This document shows, one piece after another, positions 11,331-22,432 of a DNA stretch of 64,000 nt. The stretch's first letter is position 1. Every line of letters begins with the position of its first letter. Both the position numbers and the translations under genes were made by a program. The notes beneath the pieces are model-generated. The model saw nothing but the letters and a program-made list of their open reading frames with translations, made no database searches and was not told the origin of the DNA. The DNA is taken from contig CM046451.1 in NCBI GenBank assembly GCA_025506515.1, positions 40,138,595 to 40,202,594 on the forward strand. The letters are read 5' to 3'. This DNA comes from Flaveria trinervia (lineage: Eukaryota; Streptophyta; Magnoliopsida; Asterales; Asteraceae).

Positions 11331-11337
11331 ATATAAG
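11331..11337 (+). promoter_or_regulatory. LTR TATA box, family B
   Basis: TATATAA in TCCTATATAAGGAATG, conserved as TTATAAAA at 49287-49294 in the solo LTR. ACGTCA and TGACATCA words, resembling plant bZIP sites, lie 10-40 bp upstream. This is the likely U3 promoter for genomic RNA. Confidence 0.65.
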
Positions 11338-11541
11338 GAATGTTGACCTAGTTGTAATGTGTGACATTGAGCCACCACGAAAGCATATGAATGAAATATT
11401 TCTTTTGCAGAATTCTCTCTTTCTATAACCGTTTACCGTTACATTGAATATCAACTATGTTCGTGTGAATTGTTTAATTCATTGTTCGAATTCCGCTGCA
11501 ATACTCTCTAATTAATCAAACTTAGATCACTGATCTTAACA

Positions 11542-11769
11542 CAGCAGTCTTCAAGAGTTGAGCTTTCGAAGACTTTGTCTCTGAAGCTTCGAAAGACTTC
11601 ATCTTTGGCTTCGAAAGATATTGGTCTTGGCTTCGGAATATTTTAGCCTTAGAATATTTCTGTTGCACGTGTGAAACTTCGGAAGCATTCTTCTTGAGTA
11701 CTTGTGTAGCGTGCATGTAGAAAGACTTTGGGTGTTTGGTTGCTTTAGCCTCTTCATATAATCTCTACA
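11542..11769 (-). repeat. Truncated 3' LTR of A2
   Basis: On the minus strand it starts TGTAGAGATTATATGAAGAGG and carries several CTTCGAAAG/CTTCGGAAG-type motifs, like the other A LTRs (about 800 bp). Only the first 228 bp remain; the other end meets the B1 LTR end at 11541. Confidence 0.9.
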
Positions 11770-11771
11770 AA

Positions 11772-11782
11772 CTCCCCCTAGG
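11772..11782 (-). other. Polypurine tract of A2
   Basis: CCTAGGGGGAG on the minus strand, two bases before the LTR, identical to those of A1 and C1. It would prime plus-strand DNA synthesis. Confidence 0.9.
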
Positions 11783-11800
11783 CTGATGCTAACAAAACAC

Positions 11801-14800
11801 TTAAAGACTTCGGATATCAACAGTCCTTATTAGGATAATGACTAGCCCATTCTTCATATGATGATCACGATCCTTTAGACTATCAAAGTGTCTTCTCATG
11901 CCAAAGAGGTCATGTAAAGGTAGATTGAACATGTCTTGCCATGTGTACACATTCTCAATGCCATGATCTCTAATGACATGCCACCTTTTAGGATTTGTAG
12001 TATATGTCGAGGATATGATGGGTGTTTCTGATGTTAGTGGAGCTATTGGAATGGGAGATGATGTAGAATCTTCTGGCTGCACATCCTCAGGATGTTCTAA
12101 CTCATCCTCAGGTTCAGAAAAGGATGTTTCTTTCTTCTTCTTTGGATTTGGTTATAAGCCATCTTTTCTTTCTCTTTGTTCTTTTAACTTAAAAGACTGT
12201 CGTGCAGTACCTGATTGATCTTCATTGTCTTTTTTAGTTGGGTCTTTCACTCTCACAGGTCCAGAATGAGAGGGAGTGTGAGAAGCTTGCTGAGATTCAG
12301 CTAGAGGTCCATGTTGTGTTGTATCTGGTTGTTCAACCTTAACCTCTACTTCAGGTTGTGCTTGATTTGGAGAGGAATGTAAGTCAACTAGCTCTTTACT
12401 CTTTATCTTCTTCTTGATCAACCTGATATGCACATCTATAGTGGATAGAGACATGGGACCAAGTCTCCTTCCGGAGAATCCATACAGCTTCAAGAATCTC
12501 ATCATCCTCTGCCTGTCTGTAGATTGCTTCATGTTTTTGTGGATGATGACTCTTGACTTAGCAGCCTCTTCTGTTGGCTTCTTTTTAGTTGTCTTTCTTT
12601 CCTTGACTATCTCAAGTTCAAGTTGTTTTAAATACTCAAATTCAACATAGTCACAGGATCAGGGAAAAAGTACATTTGCCTGATAGAGGCCTGTGGCACT
12701 CAGGTAATTGATCATCATGATCCTTTCTTCTTCCCTATCTACGTAAGGTTCTTGTTGAACCACATCCTCATGTGCAGGACTTTCTCGAACTGGGGAGAGA
12801 GCAGGCACATGCTTGTACAATCTTTTCTTTCTTTTATCTTCTTTGATTTGTATTAGTAGTTGTGCATCTTGTGCCTCTTTCTTCTCCTTTGACCTTTCCA
12901 AGTTAACCAGTTCATTCAATTCCTCTAAGGGGAGAGAAATGACACTATGTCATAATTCCTAGTCTATAGGTAGTTTATCCTGACTACCCTTAACTCATCA
13001 TTCTGAGTATCTGGTCTGGGGGCAGCCCTGATAGTAGACTCCATGAGTCTTGTAGACTCAGAAGAGGAACTTTCTCCCCTCAGCTTCCTTTTCCTTACTC
13101 TCTTCTCCTCAATATCCTTAGAAGTCATTTTTCTTTTCCCATTGCTTGGTGTAGCTTCCAAGCTCAGGCTAGAGAGAGGTTGAGAAGCACCTTAACCAGC
13201 AGGTGTCTTAAAAAGGGTATTGATCTCTGCAGCAGCTTTCGTTATCAGATAGGGCTCTCAGGTTCTGTCACTAGGCCTTCAGTCAAGGTTTCCCCTATGA
13301 AACTAATCTTAGGGTCTGCCTCAACATCTGGTTGACCGATGACATTTCTTGATTGCCTTAGTCTTCTTCTAAAGTTAAACTCTACAGTGATCCGGTCTTG
13401 GATTCTTCGAGCCAACTTGTCAGCTTGTCTTGATTGGCTTGGATTGACAAGTGGCCTGTTGACTAAATCCACACATTCATAGAAGTTCAAGGTCTAAAAG
13501 TTGAAGACCTCTTGCTTCCCTTGAACTCTAATGATGACTAGGGCTCTTCTATTGTTGTCATACCTCCACCCAATGATGTGATTTGAAGATGGTGGAGATG
13601 ACATAGCCCTTGGTATCCCTTCCTCAAACAGACTCTGTATGTAGGAGTCTATGTAGTCCACATCAATGTGAACTTGAGGAACATGCTAAGAATGCCCAAG
13701 TGCAAGTGCGGATGGTGAGTCCTTAATGTCCACTCTCTCTGAAGAACTCCTAGGTTCTATGATTGTAATGACTTTCTCCCCCTTTTGGGTAGCATCACCC
13801 ACTTGCATAGGTGTGCTAGGAGTTAGGTCAATCACATTCATAGGTTCTTGTGTTCCTGGTTGAGCTCCTCTTAAACGTCTCCTAGCTAGTTTGTCCTTAA
13901 GATAAGAAATCTCAAGTTGCTGATCATTGACCCTGTTCTGCAAGGTAATCACTTGAGATTCAAAGTGACTGACCTTGGAGACTAAATAGGTGCATGTTTT
14001 AGACAGTTTTTTCACCTTTAGTCTTAAGTTCCCCTTATCTTCAGCAGAAGAATCATTGGGGGATAAGATGATTGGACCTAAGTCCTCTCTCTTACCACTA
14101 GGTTCAGGTTCTTGGCTGGTGTATTTTCTGTACTCACTAGCAACTCAGTTGAGATGTCAGTGGGATGAGTTATGATGGTTGAGTTCTTAATGATGTAATC
14201 ACTTTCAAAAGTGAGAGCCTCTTCCATATGGACATCCTAAACAGGTTCAGGAGTGTCCAACTCAGTAGTAGGTGAGTGATGTGGGCTAGAAATAGGAGCC
14301 TTAGAAGCACTCATCGCTCTTTAAGAAGGGGAAAAGAAGAGAGAATCATGGTACTCGCTGAAACCTAGATCTTCGTTAGTATAGAAGTCAAGGTTAGGGA
14401 TAGGTTGATTTTGATCTAAAGGCTGGGGATGGTAACTGTCCCCTAAAGGTTGATCACTTGAGTGTTGAGACTCAGAGTGATGGCTTAAGGAATTTGGGCT
14501 TTTGAGATCATCAAGTTCAGCATGAGGAACCTCAGCACTAATCCTTGAAGAGATGGGAGTGGTCTGCTCCTATGGAGAAGTGGGAGCTCCAGTTTCTACT
14601 TCCTCCTATGTGGGTGAGTGTATAAGGGTCTACACAGACTGAATAGTCTGAGTAGGGGTTCGCTTGGATTTTCATTGGTAGGTGAGGCTGATTTGTGGTT
14701 GTTGAGGTAATTAGGAAGTAGAAGATGTGGGTTCAACACTAGCTGGTGCTGCTAGGTTTTCTCCTTTAGCAATGAGCTCTAACAATTTTGGAACAAGGGC

Positions 14801-15550
14801 AGTTTCTACCCCAGAGAAGCCAACAGTGGTCTTTCTTAAAATTTTAAAGATGACGACCTTCATTTGTCCCAGTATAAGAATATTACTTCTTCCTCTTAAT
14901 TGTGAGCCCAGTTCACAGTTAAGAATGTATTGAACATATCTAGGGAACGTGTAAAACTCTAAGGAGTCTAAGATAGCAAGAAAATTTGAATATACAAACT
15001 AAGAGTACCTGAACTTGACCCCTTAAACCATCCTATGGACAATGAAGGAGAGATCCTTAGGAATCTGGTCCCATCCACCATGCTTGTTTGATAAGCTGTA
15101 CATAACCACATGGGGCAACAATTTCCATTGGGATGACACCTTCCCTTTCCTGAAGGTCTTAACAAAGTAATCTCCATCATAGCCTATCTGCGTGAAGGAC
15201 TGGTTAAGAGCTTCCTTAGGAAAGAACACCTCACCTTCTTCATCATCCAGCTAAAGGTGTAAGTTGATGATGGCCGGAGTGATGAAGATTGTTCTCCCCT
15301 GCACTGTGGCAGACAGTGTCTTCTCCCTATCCATTACGGCCTCTTGGAAGGTCTTCCAGAATTCTAGCTATTGATCCACATAAAGGGGAGGAACAATGGT
15401 TAGGGAGGTGAAGTCGCTCGATAGAGTTAAGAAACAACAAACCTCTGAGAAATGAGGATCTTTCTCAAAGCTTAACAAAGAAACCTGGTTATGTTGCCTG
15501 TGTAACTACATGGTAATGTTCGGGTCATTTCTATGATGTGGGTTGGCCAT
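11801..15550 (-). pseudogene. 3'ORF, A2
   Basis: The ATG (complement of 15548-15550) opens MANPHHRNDPNITM; the ORF spans about 3.75 kb with many stops and frameshifts. Recognisable parts on the minus strand: the N-terminal domain with FFPKEALNQSF and a WDQIPKDL box (about 15230-15020), a coiled coil (14015-13870), a basic Lys/Arg cluster (about 13150-13060) and the C-terminal WHVIRDHGIENVYTWQDM region (about 11985-11930). The normal stop seen in A1 is changed to CGA, so the frame reads on to 11801. No membrane segment is evident; function unknown. Confidence 0.82.
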
Positions 15551-16208
15551 TTAAAGAAAGCTTAGGGATGAAGAAAGATGAAAGAAAGTGATTTCATAGA
15601 GAAATTTGGGGTTTTAGGTTTGGACGAAAGAAGCAGATAATAGAAAGAGGGGGAAACCGTTGGTTTATATGTGAAAATGGATTTCAGATAAAGTTTAATG
15701 AAGGAAGATAAACTTTGAAATCTGAATGTCAGTCCCACCTCTGAAAAAGTAGTTTAATTTTGCTCAAAAAATCGTTTTCTTGGAAGTCAAAAGGCTTCCG
15801 AAGGTATATTATCTTCGGAAGTTTTAATGAAAAAGCTCCCGAAGCTAAAATGACTTCGAAAGATTTTCCTAAGGATTCTGAGAATTTTGACTTCGGAGGA
15901 AAATCAAGACTTGAGAGTCTTGTTCAAAGGGACAAAACTTCCGAGAGTTAAAGAAGATTAAGCTTGAGAAGATATTTTAGAAATTTCTTCTGAAGGTAAA
16001 ATACTTGGGCAGTTAGTTGTTTTAAAGGCATAAGTTTCTTTCAAAGTTAAAAAAATAACTTCCGAAGGATTACAATTATCAGAATTATAAGGAAAGTCTT
16101 CAAAAATATTTATCCGATAAAAACAAGAGCTTTTGAAAGTGATGAAATAGACAACTTAGGACACACATATTTTTAAGAAATAATAAGAATTAGTTTTAAA
16201 AAAATACC
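15551..16208 (-). other. pol-3'ORF spacer with CTTCNGAAG array, A2
   Basis: Non-coding, the inverse of the A1 and A3 spacers. CTTCCGAAG-type motifs cluster at about 15780-16080. The CT-rich leader next to the 3'ORF ATG and the TATA box at 15664-15669 are preserved. Confidence 0.8.
15664..15669 (-). promoter_or_regulatory. Internal TATA box upstream of 3'ORF, A2
   Basis: TATAAA on the minus strand (ACATATAAACC), 114 nt before the 3'ORF ATG, the spacing seen in A3. Functional role inferred. Confidence 0.5.
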
Positions 16209-19200
16209 TACTCAAAGTTGATCATCCCATAGCTGATATTTGATATTTAAATCTCTGTTCATCAAAAGCCTTTGTAAATAGATCAGCATATTGTTCATTT
16301 GTTTGAACTTTGACTAGTTTAATTAATCCATTTTCATGGTTCTCTCTTTTTAAACGATACCTGATATTGATGTGTTTGGTCCTTGAGTGCTGAATAGGAT
16401 TCTCTGTGACAAAGATAGCACTATTGTTGTCTATGTGAATGGGAGTGTCCTTGAAGTTTAACCCATAGTCTAGCATCTGATTCTTAATCCAAAGCACTTG
16501 AGCACAGCAGCTTGCAGCAACAATGTATTCAGCTTTAGCAGTTGATGCAGAAACACAAGATTGTTTCTTGCATTGCCATGAGACAACCCTTCCACCAAGA
16601 AACTAGCATCCCCTAGATGTAGACTTTGCAGTGATGTTGCAACCACCATAATCACTATCTGTATATGCGTACAGATTAAAGTCAGAATTCTTAGGATACC
16701 ATAGACAAAGTGTTGAAGCACCTTTAAGGTGTCTTATAATCCTTTTGACAGTGATAAGGTAAGACATCTTAGGGTTGGCTTGATATCTTGCACAGATGCA
16801 AGTGGCAAAGATAATATCAGGCCTGCTAGCTATAGGATACATAAGAGACCCAATCATAGCCCTGTATAAGTGTTCATCTAGACACTCCCCCTCAAGATCA
16901 GGTCCAAGGGAGTGGTTTCTAGCTATGGGTGTCTTTGCAATCTTACAAGAAGTCATGTTGATTCTTTGAGTATGTCTTGAACATACTTCGACTGACTTAT
17001 GAAGATGCCATATCCAACTTGCTTCACTTGAATTCCCAGAAAGAAAATTGAGTTCCCCCATGGCACTCATTTCAAATATGTCCTTCATCAGCTTCTCAAA
17101 GTCTTTATAGAGACTTGGATTAGTTGAACCAAAGATGATGTAATCTACATATACTTGAACTAGAAATATGTCATTTCCCTGTCCTTTAATGAAAAGAGTT
17201 CCATCTATAGTACCTCTCCCTATTCATTTTTGCAAAGATACTAAGAGTCTCATAACACTTCTTGGGTGCCTGATACAGCCCATAAAGATCTTTGCAAGCT
17301 TGCAGACATAATGGATATTCAGGATCTACAAAAGGAGATGGTTTTTTGACATACACCTCTTTATCAATCACTCAATACAAAAAAGCACACTTCATATCAA
17401 GTTGATAGACCATGAAGATCTTGCATGTAGCAAATGCCAGGAATATTCTAACAGCTTCCAGTCTTGCTACAGGAGCAAACACATCTGTGTAGTCAATCCC
17501 TTCTTGTTATGTGTATCCTTCAATAACTAGTGTAGGTTTGTTGTTGATGATAATGCCTCTATCATCCTTCTTATTCCTAAACACCCATTTGGTTCCAATG
17601 GTATTCTTCCTAGAAGGAAGAGGACAAAGGTTCCAACATTTTTGTCTTTTGAATTGAACTAGCTCCTCTTCTATAGCTTCTTTGGCTCTATTTGGGATAA
17701 GAAACAAGAGTGAAGACAAACATTTGCTTAATGGGTTTGGCCTCTTGTTCTTACCCATGTGACAACATCTCCAATGATGTTTGTGGTGGGGTGAGACTTG
17801 TGGATACTTAGCTGAGTGATCACAACATGTTGTTGAGAAATATCTAAATTAGAGAAATTTAGATCTGGCATAGATGTTTCTCCCACTAGATCAGCACATT
17901 TATCAAGAGAATCTTGATCCAAGCAGTGTGTGGCATCATTGATGTTGTCATTTATAGAGTGGTTGTGAGCATCAAGAAAGTCTTGATCACTATCACCACC
18001 ACCATCATTGTCTTCTACATTTGAAGTATCTTTATCTGGTTGTGTAGCCTCTGAGCTGAGATTTGAAGGCATACCAAATGTATTAGCTGAGTTTGTCATT
18101 GTGGTGCTAATAGAAACCTCATTTACAGAAGTAGTTCCAACTGGACCTGAAAATGTGTTACTTGAAGGTCTTCTCAGCTCAAATCTTGGATCAGGATCAC
18201 TTGTATTTAAGTTTTGTGCAGACCTTGAAACAATCTCATTGGTTTGTTAAAACAGTTGGTAACTAAATCGAGATCAAACAGCCAATCAGGATCAAAACTA
18301 GCCATACAGGGTGTGTGTTCATTGAAAGTCACATTGGTTGACTCCTCAACAATTCTTGTTCTGAGATTGTATACTATGTAAGCCTTAGCTTGGGAAGAGT
18401 ATCCAATAAAGTATCCATCATCTGATTTCTCTACAAATTTGGCAATTGATCTTTTGTATTCAAAATGGTTCAAGGATAACCAAATGACCTGAGAAAACCA
18501 ATAAAAGGTTTCCTCTTGTGCCAAACTTCATAAGGAGTCTTGCCATGAGTCTTAACATCTAAAAATTTGTTCTTCATATAGTAGGTAGTGTTAACTACCT
18601 CTACGTAGAAGGTGATGGGTAGCTTAGAGTCAGACAACATGGTTCTTGCAACTTCAATCAGTGTCATGTTTCTTCTCTTAGCAACACCATTTTGCTGAGG
18701 AGTCCTATCAGCACTGTATTGTTTTGTAATACTTTTTTTAATCACAAAATGCATCAAGGATTTGGTTCTTGAATTCAGTTCCTTGATCACATCTTATGAT
18801 CTTGAAATTGTGATCAGATTGATTCTCAATCCTTAGGATTAAATTCATCAGAATCTCAGGACACTCATCCTTAGTTCTAAGGAAAAAGACCCAAGTGAAT
18901 CTTGTAAAGTCATCTATGGTCACTAAACAGTAAGAGGTCCTTCCTAGACTCATTACACTGGTTTGGCCAAAGAGATCCATACGTAATAAGGGTAGGGGAG
19001 TAGTGATGGAGTTTCTTACCTTATGCTTGTGAGATATTTTATGTTGCTTCCCTTTCAGGCATGCAACACAATGGTCATCACTTCTAAACTCTTTCTTTGG
19101 AATTCCAGTTACAAAATTATTCTCAATCAGTTTATTCATGTTCTTAAAGTTTACATGACACATTCTTTTATGCGATAGGAAAAAAATCATCACTATTGGA

Positions 19201-19616
19201 TTACACAGAAAGCATTAAACTTCTCCAAAGAGAGATGTTTCTTGCAAATCCATCTTGTACATGTTCACTTTCCTGGGGGCTCTAAGCAAGATATGCTGAT
19301 GAGGAATAACCACCCCGGGCTTGAGTACAATGCACTAATGCTCAATAAAGAGCATGTTATGACTTTGATTACAAAATTGGGATGCACTTTGAAAATTGCA
19401 CCCAAGCTCCTTGACAAAGATTACCTTTTCAATGCTGAGATTACTATTTGTGACCTTTCCCCTTAGAGAAATGTAACCACCTTCATCACCTCCAAAAGCA
19501 ATTGGCCCTCCATCAATCCTTTCAAAGTTCTGGAGTAGTGACCTATTGTCTGTCATGTGCCTGGAACAACCACTATCAATAATCCAGGCATTTTTGTTTG
19601 TCTTGAGCTGTCCCTG
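16209..19616 (-). pseudogene. pol: pol, A2
   Basis: A full-length but broken Ty1/copia polyprotein on the minus strand. Protease motif WIIDSGCSRHMTD lies near 19590-19550. Integrase: zinc-finger region ending CVACLKGKQH near 19080, then the core with RMDLFGQ, RCDQGTEFKN and a third acidic box reading GVAKRRN near 18690, where other copies have GVAERRN, so the catalytic glutamate is lost. RT (about 17640-17090) has DD-box damage by frameshift. RNase H (about 16700-16230) keeps TDSDYGG. The end GMINFE-stop is reached after a 1-nt loss. Inactive. Confidence 0.92.
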
Positions 19617-19630
19617 CACAAAGAAAATGA

Positions 19631-21431
19631 TTAGTTACATTTGGAAACCCAAGCCTTACTTGTCTTGGGCACACTAAGAGAAACAGAAGGTAATGCAACA
19701 GTAAGAGATCCTATTGCAGTGCTTCGAGGATCTTGAGCTGTTGTTCATGGAGAACTTTTAGTCACATGGTCTTTCTTAGACTTCCACACCACATTTGGAA
19801 GCTTGGACTTCACCTACAACACTTCAGAAGATTTTGATACTTTGGATGTTTTGATTACTGGGCCTTCAGAAGATTCTGCAAACACTGTAGCAGACTTCAG
19901 TGCTTCAAAAGTTTTCCTTCCTTCCAAGACCAACTTTTCTTCCGAAGGCAATTTTCCACTTGCTTTTTTTAGATTTGGAGCTTCCGAAGGAAATAGATTT
20001 TCCTTCCGAAGCTTGAGTCTTCTTGGAACTCTTGGAAGTCTTTGGTTTGGTAATGTGAAGTGTACCTTTAGGATTGTATGGACAGTCCTTAGCAAGATGA
20101 GTAATACTTTCACACATTACACACTCCATTTTCTTCTTCCCAACAACCTTCAAATTACACACTATATTTTCTTCTTCCCAAGAGCCTTCTACGGGGAACA
20201 AGACAGACTTTTGTCATATCCCTTATCCATCCTCATCTTTACAGATGTTGAGATTGTCCTCTTTGGCTGAGGATTGTTCTTGGAGTTGAATGGTCCAGGC
20301 TGTGTAGCAGTGGTACACAACAGATCAGTCTTCTTCGTGGTATTGAGATGATTTGACGAACCAGAACTCTTAGCAGAAGAGTTTAGGTTAATGTCTTCAG
20401 TCTTGATTACTTCAAGCCCTACAAAGATACAAACTTGTCTTTGCTTGGAGTCAAAAGTAGCCTTGATCTCTTGAGCCTTCCTTTATTTTCTTTTGCTCTT
20501 TCTGATCAAGTTCTTCCTTATAGACTTGGTCATCACAATCTTCTTCTTCTTCTTAAAAGGATAGTGGCCCTTCTTAATCCTCATGTTCACTCTTGTCAGA
20601 GGAATTCTTCACTATCAGTTCATCATCCTCTTCATTCAAAGGATCTATCAGAGGAAGCTCATCTTTACAAGTTCCACACCTGGGAGATCTTACACACAAG
20701 ATTGTGTCTGGAGGATCTATCTCATCTGATCCTAGTCCCTGCTTGTTTTGATAGCACACTTTGTTGTGCAGGGATGGGGATATCATGTTCTTGAAGGTTT
20801 TTATCGAGAACACACTTTTCTACCCTGGCATTGCTGATCACAAGCTCAGCCTGGCACTCATTCAGCTTAGTTATGAGATCCTTGATCTGAGGTGTAAAGT
20901 TTTTATGCTCATGCTTTTGAACTGAAATAGTTTTCTCTACGTCCTCTATCTTCAGTTTATAATCATTTTCAGACTTTCTAAAATCAGCTTTTAAAATGCT
21001 TAAGCACTCAAGATCAGATCTCATTTCCATGTTGTAGGAACTGTAACTATTTACTTTAGCAATGCATTTAGGGGTACCAAGATGTTCCAATACCTTGGCT
21101 TCATCATGATTTGCCATCAATGCTTGGTTTGGAGAAGCATCTTCCACCTGAAAGCTCTAGTCAAAGCCTCCTTCTTCAACATCAAAAACAACTTGTTGCT
21201 TTGTCTTGTCCTTCTGGGAAGCTTTATTAATGTAGTTTGGTCTAGACTGTGTGTGGCCACCATTTTTTCCTGGTGCGTTACACTCCCTGGCAAAGTGGCC
21301 CAATAAGTTACAGTTGTAACACTTGACTTTGCTTTTGTCCAACCCAAACTTTCCACTTGTAACACTGCTAGGAAACACCCTTATACTCTACTTGTAGAAC
21401 TTCTTGGCTCTGTGAGTGAGAAGAGCCATCT
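19631..21431 (-). pseudogene. gag: gag, 3' part, A2
   Basis: Continues the gag begun at 47343 after the C1 insertion. The first zinc knuckle CYNCNLLGHFAREC is intact (21280-21321, minus). A coiled coil follows (about 21060-20830), then a second knuckle CVMCESITHLAKDC (about 20125-20080) and a Ser-Glu-rich stretch carrying CTTCCGAAG motifs. It stops at TAA (complement of 19631-19633) after AWVSKCN; 14 nt later the CAG|GG of the gag-pol junction follows. Confidence 0.88.
21427..21431. repeat. Left target-site duplication of C1 (CATCT)
   Basis: CATCT directly before the C1 5' LTR. It is repeated at 46461-46465 directly after the 3' LTR. Removing C1 and one copy restores the A2 gag sequence (complement of AGATGGCTC in A1). 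Confidence 0.95.
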
Positions 21432-22342
21432 TGTTGGATCATGAAGAAGGCTGGTGCAACCAAAACCAAATCACTTAGACAAATTTTGATGCTACTTACC
21501 CAGGCTTTCAATGCCAATTGTGGAACATTCGAAAGAAGTAGAGTTCTTCCGAAGAAAAAATGAGTTTTGCTTCCGAAGGCAAAACTCTACTTCCGAAGAC
21601 AGAATGTTCATTTCCAAAGATCAAGTCTCATAAGAAGAAATCAGAAGACTACTTTCGAACTATGAAGAAAGAAGAAGTCCTCAAGCCTCGAAAGAAGTAG
21701 CCTCTTCCGAAGTATAAGTGGCTTCGGAAGTACTTGTTCTTCCGAAGCCATTTGACTTTCGGAAGACACTACTATGAACCAGTGGACATAAGTATGGTCT
21801 CTGACACTCCGCTGTAGACCTCTGATACTGCATGGCATTTTCTCAAAGAGCCATGTAGTTGACCATACTTTATTCCACTATTCACCTTTTTGTGTTAGTA
21901 CAAGTTACCAACTTTAGTTGGAGAGAAAATGTAAGTCAAGGACATGTCCTGACAACCATATCACAGATAAAGTCTATCTGAGATACCTTAAACTATAGCT
22001 TTGTAGTATTTGCTTTAGTTAGAGGATTCCAGCTGGTATCAAAGAAAAGAGTGGAAAGCAGCTTTGATATGATAATGAAGAGGTTGCATTGAGATCTTCT
22101 ATCCAAGGATCTAGGTAATATTGTATATAGTTTCTCATTGTAACTCATAACAACATGCTTATAAGAGTCTTGTAATACTGGAGTTGAGAAGCGATATATG
22201 CAAGTACCTTGAAAATTACTTCTTGTGTTCGATTATTACTTATTAACTTGTTATCAACTCTTAGAGACTTTGCTTTCATCTGAGTGTTGTTTAACTAAGT
22301 TTGAGAGAAAACAAGTATTTAGTGACATAAACCTATCATGCA
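21432..22342 (+). repeat. 5' LTR of C1
   Basis: Starts TGTTGGATCATGAAGAAGG and ends ATCATGCA, 911 bp, pairing with 45628-46460 (833 bp). The first 350 bp are rich in CTTCCGAAG-type motifs. A probable TATA (TATATAG) is at 22124-22130. The size difference reflects segments near 21975-22115 that the 3' LTR lacks. Confidence 0.93.
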
Positions 22343-22344
22343 AT

Positions 22345-22356
22345 TAGTATCAGAGC
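22345..22356 (+). other. Primer-binding site of C1
   Basis: TAGTATCAGAGC two bases after the LTR. It differs by one base from TGGTATCAGAGC, the complement of the initiator Met tRNA 3' end used by plant Ty1/copia elements. Confidence 0.85.
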
Positions 22357-22432
22357 TATTTAGGTTGTTGATTATGAGATCTAACCATCCAAATCAACCT
22401 GTTTTTCACTCCTCCTTAGAATTCTCACAAAA

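Larger units (their letters stand above)
3141..11541 (+). mobile_element. 5'-truncated Ty1/copia element, family B (copy B1)
   Basis: Runs from mid-gag through an internally deleted pol, spacer and 3'ORF to a 3' LTR. It is collinear with B2 (53108-61105) except for two pol deletions. The 5' LTR, leader, capsid region and first zinc knuckle are missing and replaced by A3. The right end abuts a truncated LTR of antisense element A2 at 11542. Confidence 0.9.
10791..11541 (+). repeat. LTR of family B (3' LTR of B1)
   Basis: Starts TGTTGGACCAAAAGAACC and ends near TTAACA. It matches the solo LTR at 48945-49492 at both ends and around the TATA box. It is about 200 bp longer, partly because of a 27-bp tandem array at 10898-11070. 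It contains several TCAGTAGTT words, also abundant in the B spacer. Confidence 0.9.
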